DNA from: Planomonospora sp. ID82291
GTDB lineage: Bacteria; Actinomycetota; Actinomycetes; Streptosporangiales; Streptosporangiaceae
NCBI RefSeq assembly: GCF_015711645.1
Contig: NZ_JABTEX010000008.1
Coordinates: 62,001 to 126,000, forward strand
DNA: 64,000 bases
Direction: 5' to 3'
A program made the translations under genes and the position numbers. Below the pieces are notes generated by a model that saw nothing but the letters and a program-made list of their open reading frames with translations, was not told the DNA's origin and did no database searches. Positions 38,032-46,020 of the stretch are shown here, piece by piece. Position 1 is the first letter of the stretch. Each line of letters starts with the position of its first letter.

Positions 38032-39357
38032 TCAGGCACCGGTGTAAGGAGTGAAAGAGCCATACACGAATGACTCGGGGCGGTCCACTGCGAGGCCGAC
38101 CCGCTCGCTCGCCTTGATCACCACGGTTCCCTCGAGGAAGCTGTTGCCCGTTTCCGTGGAGGCCTGCACGACCACGGTCTCCCGGTCGTAGAGCTTGGCG
38201 CCCTGCCCGAAGCTGCCGAGCAGGAACTTGCCCGACTGCATCGCCGGGGTGTCGATGACGTTCAGGCGCCACACACGCTTCTCGGCGCCGATCGCCACGG
38301 ACACCGCGACACGGAACGCGCCCTGCTTGTCCTCCTCCAGCTCGACGCCCTCGAAGTCCAGCGGGTGCAGGATGATGCCGTTGGGGTCGTAGTACGACAG
38401 GATCGCCAGCGTCATCGCCCGGCGGATCTGCGCCGTCCGCTTGTCGCTGGCCAGACCGGTGTACATCTGCACACCCGGCGTCTGGGTGATGCCGAGGATG
38501 CTCTCCCCGGCGCCGTTGCCGAAGAGAATCGCTTCGTCTTCCTTCAGCTTGACCCCGTCGATCAGGTCACGCTCGAGGATGCCGCGCAGCCTGCTCTCAT
38601 CGGCGAGGGTGTTCTTGTGGACGACCTCGTGGTGGCCGATCTCCGCGATGGGCGCGGTGTAGGACTCGTAAGTGAAGCCGGATCGCGGCGACTTGCCCCA
38701 GATGTCGGTAGGGCCGCCGGTGGCGGCGCCGCCGCCGGCCGCGGTCCTCTCCGGAATGAAGCCCGCGTTGTTCACGAACCCGACCTGGCGGACGCCGTAC
38801 AGCACGTTGGCCTGCGTGCTTTCGGCCGGGAACAGGTCACGCACCCGGCTGGGGCGGCGGACCCGCTCGGTGAGGCCGACGTGCTCAGGCATACCGAAAC
38901 CCGGGTGGGTGACGGTGCCGGCCGACAGGGAGAAGATGTCCTTCGTCTCGAAGGAGTACAGGCCCTGCTCGAAGGTCGTGATGCCGCGGATCTCACGGAA
39001 GCCGCTGGACTTCATCTGCAGGAACTCCGGCGACTCCAGCCACGCCTGAGCGAAAGACCGGCTCGCGTTGCCGCGGCCGCTCGCGGCGGCCAGGTGGCCG
39101 GCGACCGGGCTGGTGGACGGCGCCTCCAGGTACTCGGCGATGCCGAGGGCCTTCTTCTCCGCGATGATGAGCGCCTGGATCTCGGTGGCGGAGTCGACGG
39201 CCTTGAGGTAGTCGGCGTGCTGCTCCTTGGTCATGACCAGGTGGCCGCGGCCGGTCTCGTCGGTGATGCTGTCGCGGATGCGCTCGATGTCGGCCGCCTT
39301 GGTCTGGAGTCGAGCCTCCAGGTCCTTCAGGTGCGCCTTGGATGCGGTGGCAGTCAT
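38032..39357 (-). CDS. HK97-type major capsid protein
   Basis: 441 residues from ATG 39357. The first ~100 residues are a coiled-coil delta domain (LKDLEARLQTKAADIERIRDSI, EIQALIIAEKKAL) that the prohead protease would remove. The shell domain follows: GFGMPEHVGLTERVRRPSRVRDLFPAE (N-arm/E-loop side), YTAPIAEIGHHEVVHKNTLADESRLRGILERDL (P-domain), ILHPLDFEGVELEEDKQG, VIDTPAMQSGKFLLGSFGQGAKLYDR and RPESFVYGSF at the end. This is the standard layout of phage_capsid proteins and fits well with the protease at 43585. Confidence 0.95.
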   Translation of the reverse strand: MTATASKAHLKDLEARLQTKAADIERIRDSITDETGRGHLVMTKEQHADYLKAVDSATEIQALIIAEKKALGIAEYLEAPSTSPVAGHLAAASGRGNASRSFAQAWLESPEFLQMKSSGFREIRGITTFEQGLYSFETKDIFSLSAGTVTHPGFGMPEHVGLTERVRRPSRVRDLFPAESTQANVLYGVRQVGFVNNAGFIPERTAAGGGAATGGPTDIWGKSPRSGFTYESYTAPIAEIGHHEVVHKNTLADESRLRGILERDLIDGVKLKEDEAILFGNGAGESILGITQTPGVQMYTGLASDKRTAQIRRAMTLAILSYYDPNGIILHPLDFEGVELEEDKQGAFRVAVSVAIGAEKRVWRLNVIDTPAMQSGKFLLGSFGQGAKLYDRETVVVQASTETGNSFLEGTVVIKASERVGLAVDRPESFVYGSFTPYTGA

Positions 39358-39673
39358 CTGCCGTACCCCCCGTGCTGACGTGCGTTGCGGATGGCGATCC
39401 GTCCGCCCGGTCAGCACCGGGACAGCCTCCAGATCTGGGGTGGCATGTAGGCGTTGGTGGCGCTTAGGTCGCGTCGCGCTGGTCAGCCCGTTGACGGTTT
39501 CCGCAGTTCACGAGCGGGTGTTGGCGCCAGCGGAGGCCGCGCGCACGGTTCGCGGCGAGGAGCGGCGGGTGCTTCGCACGCTCTGGTGCTGCGCACTGCT
39601 GGCGATCTCCCCGCCAGCTGGGCGGGCCGCGGGATGAGTGGCTACGCCCACCTGCTGGTGATGTGATGCGTTC
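39358..39673. other. Intergenic region upstream of the capsid gene
   Basis: About 315 bp without a convincing gene. It contains a GCGACGTWAGC-type element at 39462 and an 8-bp inverted repeat (GTGCTGAC at 39372, GTCAGCAC at 39410), and serves as promoter for the leftward capsid gene and the rightward gene at 39674. Confidence 0.5.
39462..39472 (-). promoter_or_regulatory. GCGACGTWAGC-type element before capsid gene
   Basis: Minus strand GCGACCTAAGC, one mismatch, 105 nt upstream of ATG 39357; the longest spacing among the copies. Confidence 0.5.
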
Positions 39674-40219
39674 ATGGAAGCTGAGCCCGTACCAGACGGA
39701 CCTCCTGCGGCGGACGCCGGGCTTCGCGACGAGTTGCTGCGCCGCATGGACCGCGACCAGGCCGTGCGGACCGCGGCCCCGCCGGGCAGCGCATGGCCGG
39801 CGGAGCTCTTGGAGGAGTGGCGCACCGTTGATATCGACAACACCGCGTTCCTCAAGAGCGTGATCGCCGAACGCGGCTGGCCGGGCGCCGACATGGTCGG
39901 TGAGCGCGCCGCCCAGGCCGCGTGGCTGCTGGTCCAGCACGCCGACCTGGATCCAGACTTTCAACGCAGCTGCCTTCCCTTGCTGCACGCTGCGGTTGAG
40001 GCCGGGCACGCTCAGCCGTCTCACCTGGCGTATCTGATCGACCGTGTCCACGTCGCCGAAGGACGCCCGCAGTTGTACGGCACCCAGTACGGGGTTCGCG
40101 AGGGCGTGCTTGGGCCGCAACCGGTTGAAGACCCTGAGCATCTCGACGAACGACGCGCCAGCGTCGGTCTGGAACCGCACGCTGACTACGACCGCACGAT
40201 GCGCGAACTGTACGAGTGA
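39674..40219 (+). CDS. DUF6624-like protein
   Basis: A 181-residue protein. LRDELLRRMDRDQAVR, TAFLKSVIAERGWPG, GERAAQAAWLLVQHADLDPDFQRSCLPLLHAAVEAG and YLIDRVHVAEGRPQLYGTQYG, read in segments, are the hallmark positions of the DUF6624 family. Function unknown in bacteria generally. It is the only rightward gene within the leftward virion region between 33 and 62 kb, so it is probably an acquired moron. Confidence 0.7.
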   Translation: MEAEPVPDGPPAADAGLRDELLRRMDRDQAVRTAAPPGSAWPAELLEEWRTVDIDNTAFLKSVIAERGWPGADMVGERAAQAAWLLVQHADLDPDFQRSCLPLLHAAVEAGHAQPSHLAYLIDRVHVAEGRPQLYGTQYGVREGVLGPQPVEDPEHLDERRASVGLEPHADYDRTMRELYE

Positions 40220-40274
40220 GGCAGCACCTCACGCCCGGCGGGGGAGAACCGCCCGCCGGGCGGGGCGTGCGCGG

Positions 40275-41387
40275 TCAGTGCCGGGCGCGGCTCCAGCTGG
40301 CCTCCAGGAACGACTGGATGGTGCGCAGCGTCGGCCGGCTCGCCCGATACGGGACCGGCGTGTTCCGGCATCGGGACGTCGAGGTCACCTGCGGCCTGGT
40401 GACGTCCGGCGACAGGATGCCGGTGGAGTGGCCGACGCCGGGAACCGAGTAGAACGTGGCCGTCGCACACGCCCGCTTCAGCGCCCAGTACAGCGCCTGG
40501 CTCTGGTTGTGCGGGACGAGCTGGTCGTCCTGGCCGTGCGCGATGAGGAACGGCGGGTCGTTACGGGAGACGTACGTGATCGGGTTGGCTTCGCGAACCT
40601 TCTCCGGGCACGTCTTGATGGCGCAACCGACGAGCTGCGACTCGGGTGAGCCCTCGTCGTTGTGGCAGTCGGTGGTGCCCATCATCTTGTTGAACGCCGC
40701 GCACGCGCCGGGCAGCATGTGGCGGTCCATCCTCAGGAAGTTCGTCGGCCCGTACAGATTGACGGCCGCCTGCACCTTGCTGGACACGCCGGTGACGCCC
40801 ACGGCGCCTTCCAGAGCGGGCACGTCACCGGTGACGGCGACCATCGTCGTGGCCCACCCGCCAGAGGAGTCGCCCATCATGGCGAAGCGGTGGGGGTCGA
40901 TGCGGTACCGGGCCGCGTGCGCGCGCAGCCACCTGACGGCCGCCTTGGCGTCATGCAGCTGAGCGGGGAACTGGGCCTGGGAGGTGGAGCGGACGGACAC
41001 TCCCGCCACCACGTAGCCCGCCGCGGTGAAATGCGGGGCGATCTGAGCGGCGAAGTCCTTGCCGTTGTCACGGCGCCAGGCGCTGCCGCCGGTCACGATG
41101 AGCACAGGGCGGCGCGCCCTGCCGCGCTGCTCCGGCACGTACAGGTCCAGCAGGTGGCCGCGGCTGCCGGCGAGCTGCGCGGGCGCGTACGCGATGTCCT
41201 TGTGGACGGTGACGTCGCGGCCCGCCGCTGACGCGGTCGCCGCTGAGGACGGGGCGGCGGCCAGGCCGCTCAGAAGCGTCACAGTGACGGCCGCGGCGAT
41301 GGCGGTGACGGCGCGCGGCAGCCGCCAGCGCACGGTCCTTGCTGGGGTGGCACGGCGGGCGCCGGGTGCCGATGCTGCTGTGAACAT
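40275..41387 (-). CDS. Secreted alpha/beta hydrolase
   Basis: 370 residues; ATG 41387 is preferred (GGAAGG upstream), with an in-frame ATG at 41414. A signal peptide is clear (AVTAIAAAVTVTLLSGLAAAPSSAAT). The fold shows GGSAWRRDNGKDF in the oxyanion region, MGDSSGGWATTM with the nucleophile Ser, AHGQDDQLVPHNQS with the acid, and GVGHSTGIL with His. Five or six cysteines suggest disulfides. It resembles BD-FAE/esterase-type hydrolases and is a distant relative of the hydrolase at 35802. The substrate might be an envelope ester; this is not shown. Confidence 0.8.
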   Translation of the reverse strand: MFTAASAPGARRATPARTVRWRLPRAVTAIAAAVTVTLLSGLAAAPSSAATASAAGRDVTVHKDIAYAPAQLAGSRGHLLDLYVPEQRGRARRPVLIVTGGSAWRRDNGKDFAAQIAPHFTAAGYVVAGVSVRSTSQAQFPAQLHDAKAAVRWLRAHAARYRIDPHRFAMMGDSSGGWATTMVAVTGDVPALEGAVGVTGVSSKVQAAVNLYGPTNFLRMDRHMLPGACAAFNKMMGTTDCHNDEGSPESQLVGCAIKTCPEKVREANPITYVSRNDPPFLIAHGQDDQLVPHNQSQALYWALKRACATATFYSVPGVGHSTGILSPDVTRPQVTSTSRCRNTPVPYRASRPTLRTIQSFLEASWSRARH

Positions 41388-41492
41388 GTCGGGTTCCTTC
41401 CAGAGTTGACGCATGGGGTGGACGACCCCGCCGGGCTCAGGCGGTGAAACTCGATCAGGCGCGTTGCGCAGAGGCGGCCTGTACGGTTGGCG

Positions 41493-41519
41493 CGCCTGCG
41501 GCTCTCAGTGCCGCAGGCG
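41493..41519 (-). terminator. Hairpin across the methyltransferase stop codon
   Basis: A 10-bp perfect stem (CGCCTGCGGC) with a 7-nt loop that contains the stop codon of the methyltransferase gene. Confidence 0.5.
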
Positions 41520-43139
41520 GGCGTGGGCGGCGGCCAGGCGGTAGCTGATCCACCTCACGACGGGGACGGCGACGCTGTTGCCGAGCTGCCGGTACCGAGG
41601 CGAGTCGGCCTGCAGCTTCTCCCTGGACGTGATCGTCCAGTCGTCGGGGTAGCCCTGGAGGCGTTCGCATTCGCGCGGAGTGAGCCGCCGCACCCCACCG
41701 GCGGTCAGGTCACCGACGTCGCCGTCGGATTCTGCGGCCACCGGCAGCAGGTTCTGCGTCTCATCTCCGGCGGGCCCGCCGGTGCCCTTGGCCCATTTCG
41801 CGGTCACCGTCGCCGACACGCCTTCCGCGGGGGTGGTGGCGACCATCGGCATGGATGAGCCGCCGCCAGCGGCACGCAGCGCGTACGCCGGGTCGCCCGG
41901 CTGGCCGTGCTCGAGCGTGTTCTCTCCCGCGCGGCCCCGCAACGCCACCGGGATCGCGGTGACCGACGGCCGGCCGGTGGCGCACAGCGGCGGGCACGGG
42001 TCACCCGGCGCCGGGTTGGACCGGTTGTCGGGGCTGGTGATCTGCGCCAGGTCGTAGGCGATGATCGGGGTGCCGCGCCCGGTGCCGTCCTCCATGGCGT
42101 CATGCCCTTCGCACGTGAGGGTGTGGGTGACGCGGCCGAGCGTCGTCACCACCGGCGTCGGCGCGTGCTCAGCGGCAGCGGTGGCTGACGCCACGGCGGG
42201 CATTTCCCTCCCGGCGGTGACCGTCTCACCATTGGGTGTCGCGGGCCGGGTGCTGCGCCCGTCGGGGTCGTAGGCGACGATCGGAGTGCCGCGCCCGGTG
42301 CCGTCTTCGGCTGACATGAGGTAGCTGCACCGCAGCGTGTGCGTCACCGTGCCGATCGTCGTCACGTACGCGCCGGATCCGTCCAGGTCGGTGCGGTGGC
42401 CGCCCTGGTTTGCCGCTAGAGGTCCGGCAATGTCAGGTGTGGCTGCGGCGGTTCCCCAACCCCGGCTACCTGTCGGAGCGCCACCTCGAGCGCGGGCGGT
42501 AGCTTCTTGCCGCGTCGCGCGGCGCGGCGCAGGATGCCCACCGCGGCTGTCTGGCTCAAGAAGTACTTGCTCGGCACTGGCGAGGTCTCCAAGACATCCG
42601 ACAATGAAGACGCGACGGCGCCGCTGGGGAACTCCGAAGTGCTGCGCATCGAGAACCCGCCACGACACGCCGTACCCGAGCTCGGCCAGCTCTTGGACCA
42701 CGATCCCCATGTCGCGACCGCGGTTCGATGACAGGAGTCCGGGCACGTTTTCGAGCAGAAGCCAGCGGGGTTGGAGCTCGCGGGCGAGGCGGACGATCTC
42801 GAAGAACAGGCCGGAGCGTCCGCCGTCGAGGCCGGCGCGGAGCCCGGCGACGGACAGGTCCTGGCAGGGGAATCCTCCGGTGAGGATGCCGTTGGAGGGA
42901 TCAAAACCTGCTGCGAGTAGCTGTTCACCAGTGACGGTCCTTACGTCGTCGAACAGGGCGGAATCAGGGAAGCGGTGGGCGATGACACCGCGGGCGGCGG
43001 CATCGATCTCCACGGAGGCGACGGTGCGCACCCCGGCGTCATGCAAAGCCAGCTCGAACCCTCCGATGCCGGCGAACAGCGACACCGCTGTCATCGGCTG
43101 CCCGGTGGCGGGCGGGGCGAGCACGGGCGTGGATGTCAC
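41505..43139 (-). CDS. Dcm-type cytosine-C5 DNA methyltransferase
   Basis: 544 residues; GTG 43139 overlaps the stop of the upstream gene (GTGA). All key motifs are present: I SLFAGIGGFELAL, IV GGFPCQDLSVAG with catalytic Cys, VI LLENVPGLLSS, VIII FGVPQRRRRVFIVG, and IX-X GYPDDWT...RQLGNSVAVPV. The target-recognition region is long and holds an internal duplication (two copies of DGTGRGTPI.AYD with preceding THTL). It methylates cytosine at C5. It has no adjacent endonuclease, and its coupling to a Mom-like gene and the prohead protease suggests late synthesis to protect packaged DNA. Confidence 0.95.
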   Translation of the reverse strand: MTSTPVLAPPATGQPMTAVSLFAGIGGFELALHDAGVRTVASVEIDAAARGVIAHRFPDSALFDDVRTVTGEQLLAAGFDPSNGILTGGFPCQDLSVAGLRAGLDGGRSGLFFEIVRLARELQPRWLLLENVPGLLSSNRGRDMGIVVQELAELGYGVSWRVLDAQHFGVPQRRRRVFIVGCLGDLASAEQVLLEPDSRGGHPAPRRATRQEATARARGGAPTGSRGWGTAAATPDIAGPLAANQGGHRTDLDGSGAYVTTIGTVTHTLRCSYLMSAEDGTGRGTPIVAYDPDGRSTRPATPNGETVTAGREMPAVASATAAAEHAPTPVVTTLGRVTHTLTCEGHDAMEDGTGRGTPIIAYDLAQITSPDNRSNPAPGDPCPPLCATGRPSVTAIPVALRGRAGENTLEHGQPGDPAYALRAAGGGSSMPMVATTPAEGVSATVTAKWAKGTGGPAGDETQNLLPVAAESDGDVGDLTAGGVRRLTPRECERLQGYPDDWTITSREKLQADSPRYRQLGNSVAVPVVRWISYRLAAAHARLRH

Positions 43140-43588
43140 GGAACCTCCCAGAGAGTGCGCGCCACCATGTGGGGGGCGCTGGTGGTACGAGGCCGGGACG
43201 GGCACGACCAGCTCGCCCGCGGCGGCCGGTCGGCGACTTTGCGCCACCCGGCTGCGCGCAGCGACGTGCCGGGTTCACCGGCTTGGGTGTAGGTGATGAG
43301 CCGCTGCCAGCCGAGAGCGCGAGCGGCCCGCCAGGCGGCGCCGTACAACATCGAGCAGGCGTTGGCGGTACCGGTGGTGGCGACGCGTGTCACTTCCAAC
43401 GTGGTGCCGTTGTCCAGGTGCCGGTTGACGGGCCGCCCCACGGTCGCCACCCCCGCCAGGCCGTGAGCGTCGGCGACGCCCACGGAGTACTTGTGGCCTT
43501 GCGGCGGCTGGTGGTGGCGGTGGTGGTCGGCGATGAACTGGCGGGCCTGGGCGAAGGAGACCGGCACGACTTTCAGAGCGCCGCTCAC
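43136..43588 (-). CDS. XF1762-family GNAT-like protein (Mom-like)
   Basis: 150 residues; GTG 43588 overlaps the protease stop. ARQFIADHHRHHQPPQGHKYSVG, GVATVGRPVNRHLDNG, LEVTRVATTGTANACSMLYGAAWRAARALGW and RLITYTQAGEPGTSLRAAGW are, in order, the conserved blocks of the XF1762 family, with a GNAT-type core. Phage Mu Mom, which modifies adenine in DNA, belongs to the same broad GNAT group; whether XF1762 proteins modify DNA is not established. Its overlap with a DNA methyltransferase gene on one side favours that idea. Confidence 0.75.
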   Translation of the reverse strand: MSGALKVVPVSFAQARQFIADHHRHHQPPQGHKYSVGVADAHGLAGVATVGRPVNRHLDNGTTLEVTRVATTGTANACSMLYGAAWRAARALGWQRLITYTQAGEPGTSLRAAGWRKVADRPPRASWSCPSRPRTTSAPHMVARTLWEVP

Positions 43589-45699
43589 GTGAGGGCGGCG
43601 GCGAAGTCGAGCAGTTTCTCCCCGGCGCGCCACTGCTCAGCCGACAGGTGCTTGAGCTCGTCCGGCAGCGCGGACGGCGCGGTGGAGTCCGGGTAGACAG
43701 CCGGTTCGGGCGGCATCTCCTGCTGCTTGTGCGGTTCCGGGTCGCGGATCGGTTCGTGGTCGATGCCGGCGGAGGTGAGGACTTCAGCGAGGATCGCCAT
43801 CGCTTGCCGCAGCCGGCGGGCGTTGTTGTCCGACAGCACCCGCCCGGCTTTCGTTTCCCACCCGGTGCCGTACCGGTCGGCCCACGCGCGGGTGGCGTGC
43901 TTGACGGTGTAGGCGGCGTCCTCCACTGCGGCCAGGGCGAGCATCGGGTCCGCGGACCCGTACGCCGACACCTGCACCGGGATCGGGGTGTCGATGACCA
44001 CGTCGGCGGTGGCCGTGACCGTGTACGGCACCTGGTAGGCGACTTCCCGTCCGGTGCTGGCGTCGTCGCCGCGGACGGTGATGATCGCCATGTCGGCGAA
44101 CGTGGCGTCGACGCACACCCAGCCGCGCTGGCCACGGGCGGCCATCCAGTCGGTGACGGCCAGGCGCACCTTGTCGCGGACCTCCTCGAACGCCAGCGGG
44201 ATCGGCAGCCCGGCGGCGCGCAGCACATCCAGGCGGGCGTCTTTCACTTCCACGCCGGTGGCGGCGAGGGGGAAGTCGCGGTGGTCGTCCTCGATGGCGA
44301 TGGTCACCGCGCTGAAGGTGACGTCGACTGCGGGAAGCGGCGCGGGCGGTTCCTGGCCGGGCTGAAGGTAGGTGAGGGTGACGTGCGGGGTGTAGCCGTG
44401 CTCGGTGGAGTACGGCACGCCGGTGGCGTCCAGGGCGTCGATGATGCGCTGCCGGGCGACCTCCAGGCCGGGCACGTCCACGGGCGCCCACACGGGGATG
44501 CCGTCGCCGCGGTCGGGGAACATGCCGAGGCCGCCGATGCTGCCGGTCAGCGGCGGCATCGTCGCGGCCGCCTCAGCGACGGCTTGTTCAGCGGCGGCGA
44601 TGGTCTCGGCATCGACGCCCTGGCCGAGGTAGGCGAGCGTCACGTGCAGGCTGGTGGCGTCCAAGCCGTCGGGCTGGGCGAGGTGCGCGGCGACGGGGGA
44701 GGGCACGATCAGCGCCACCATGGCGCGCGGCCCGTCCTCATCCGCCGGCACCGGGCTGGGGATGACGTCAGCCCATTCGGCGCCGACTCCGGCGGCTTTC
44801 TTCTCGTGGCGGGCGCCGGGCCAGCGGCCGGTCGCTTCGTGGTGGCGTTCGGCGCAGTACCCCTTGGCCTGCTCGAGCGTCATGTGCTCGCTGGCGAGTG
44901 CGACGCACCGGCCGAACGCGCCTTCGGTGTTCCAGCCGATGCGGGCCGCGCCTTCGCCGCGCACGTACCAGGCGGCCAGGTTCCGGGCGTTGCCGTGGCT
45001 GTTGTCCTTGGTGTCGCCGCCAGCGGTACGGCGGCTGGTCATGCCGAGCTTGCGGGCGGCGCTGGCCGTCAGCGCCGCCACGTCCACGCCCGGCGCAGGC
45101 TCAGAGATGATCGTTTTGACCGACAGGGTCGCTGACTGCGACGCCGCGCCGAACAGCACCGGCGAGTATTCGTACAGGTCGAGGTCGTAGATGCGGCGGA
45201 TCCCGGTCTTGGTGTCCTGGCGGGCCTTGCCGGCGGGCACCTGGTAGCCGATGCTCCACTCGCACTCGTCGGTCTCGGAGAAGAACCGGACGTTTTCGTA
45301 GGCGTTGCGGCCATCGTCGGACTTGAGGTTGAAACGGCAGCGCACGTACAAAGCGCCGGCTTCACGCGGCCACGGCTTGCCGTCCTTGGTGTGGGACGGC
45401 AGCCGCGCATCGCCCGGCAGCCACTCCTCCACGACCTCGGTGCGAGCCGTCCAGATCTTCGTGTCGTGGGAGAAGATCCCTTTCGGTTTGCGTTCGGCCA
45501 GCGTGCGAGCGAACGCGCCCGGGACGATGATGTCTCCGACGCCGTCCAGGACGCCGGTGACCGCGACGAGCGCTTCGACGGTGCCGTCTCCGCTGCCGTC
45601 GACAGCGATCTCTGCCGTCCTGGGCGCGGCCGTCACCGCCTTGTGTTCCAGCTGCTGCATCCAGCCTGTCGCCACCGGGGCCCCCTCCCGCGTCGTCAA
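43585..45699 (-). CDS. HK97-type prohead protease fused to a 2H phosphoesterase domain
   Basis: A 704-residue polyprotein-like product. Residues ~25-200: S78 prohead protease, with GDIIVPGAF, His78 (FSHDTK) and Ser149 (CEWSIGY). Residues ~225-300: a helical module common in actinophage head proteins (NLAAWYVRGEGAARIGWNTEG...GYCAERHHEATGRWPG). Residues ~325-470: a 2H phosphoesterase with both H-x-T motifs, LHVTLAYLG (H352-T354) and PHVTLTYLQ (H439-T441). The remaining ~230 residues are a beta/helical region of unknown function and a helical end. A normal protease is near 200 residues. Self-cleavage could free the phosphoesterase inside the particle. An exact GCGACGTWAGC element lies 28 nt upstream. 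Confidence 0.85.
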   Translation of the reverse strand: MTTREGAPVATGWMQQLEHKAVTAAPRTAEIAVDGSGDGTVEALVAVTGVLDGVGDIIVPGAFARTLAERKPKGIFSHDTKIWTARTEVVEEWLPGDARLPSHTKDGKPWPREAGALYVRCRFNLKSDDGRNAYENVRFFSETDECEWSIGYQVPAGKARQDTKTGIRRIYDLDLYEYSPVLFGAASQSATLSVKTIISEPAPGVDVAALTASAARKLGMTSRRTAGGDTKDNSHGNARNLAAWYVRGEGAARIGWNTEGAFGRCVALASEHMTLEQAKGYCAERHHEATGRWPGARHEKKAAGVGAEWADVIPSPVPADEDGPRAMVALIVPSPVAAHLAQPDGLDATSLHVTLAYLGQGVDAETIAAAEQAVAEAAATMPPLTGSIGGLGMFPDRGDGIPVWAPVDVPGLEVARQRIIDALDATGVPYSTEHGYTPHVTLTYLQPGQEPPAPLPAVDVTFSAVTIAIEDDHRDFPLAATGVEVKDARLDVLRAAGLPIPLAFEEVRDKVRLAVTDWMAARGQRGWVCVDATFADMAIITVRGDDASTGREVAYQVPYTVTATADVVIDTPIPVQVSAYGSADPMLALAAVEDAAYTVKHATRAWADRYGTGWETKAGRVLSDNNARRLRQAMAILAEVLTSAGIDHEPIRDPEPHKQQEMPPEPAVYPDSTAPSALPDELKHLSAEQWRAGEKLLDFAAALT

Positions 45700-45726
45700 C
45701 CGCGCGGAAGAGTGGCAAGAAAACGG

Positions 45727-45737
45727 GCTTACGTCGC
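45727..45737 (-). promoter_or_regulatory. GCGACGTWAGC element before the protease gene
   Basis: Exact GCGACGTAAGC on the minus strand, 28 nt upstream of ATG 45699. Confidence 0.65.
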
Positions 45738-45855
45738 ATAGGCGACATCGGGTGTTGTTGCCCCTGCTGGCGGGGGAGGTGGGGCAGCGAAGGCGGTGCT
45801 TCCGCCGGGCGGGGGAACCCTCGCCGGGGAAGGCATCGTTGTTGCCTGATAGCCG

Positions 45856-46020
45856 CTACGGGGTCAGGCGGGCACCGGTTTCGGGGTCGAGGCCTTGCAG
45901 GATGCGTGCCTGGCGGAGGAACTCGGGGTCGTCGCCTGGGTCGTCGGGCCCGTCGGGGTGGGCGGTTCGCCATTGGAACACCAGCCGCGACAGGGCGCGC
46001 CGCTGCTCGTCGGTGCTCAC
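45856..46020 (-). CDS. Small acidic protein, paralogue of 51522
   Basis: A 54-residue protein from GTG 46020 (GTGA overlap with the upstream gene). It reads STDEQRRALSRLVFQWRTAH and then DDPEFLRQARILQGLDPETG. The gene at 51522 encodes the same DDPEFLR...DPETGA pattern. Each copy lies next to a large GNAT-repeat protein gene, suggesting a paired function, perhaps as partner or chaperone. Function unknown. Confidence 0.6.
   Translation of the reverse strand: MSTDEQRRALSRLVFQWRTAHPDGPDDPGDDPEFLRQARILQGLDPETGARLTP

Noticed and set aside
40275-41387. Calling the hydrolase a LysB endolysin
   Set aside because: It has a cleavable signal peptide and BD-FAE-like motifs, and no cutinase-type LysB signature; naming it a lysin would go beyond the evidence.
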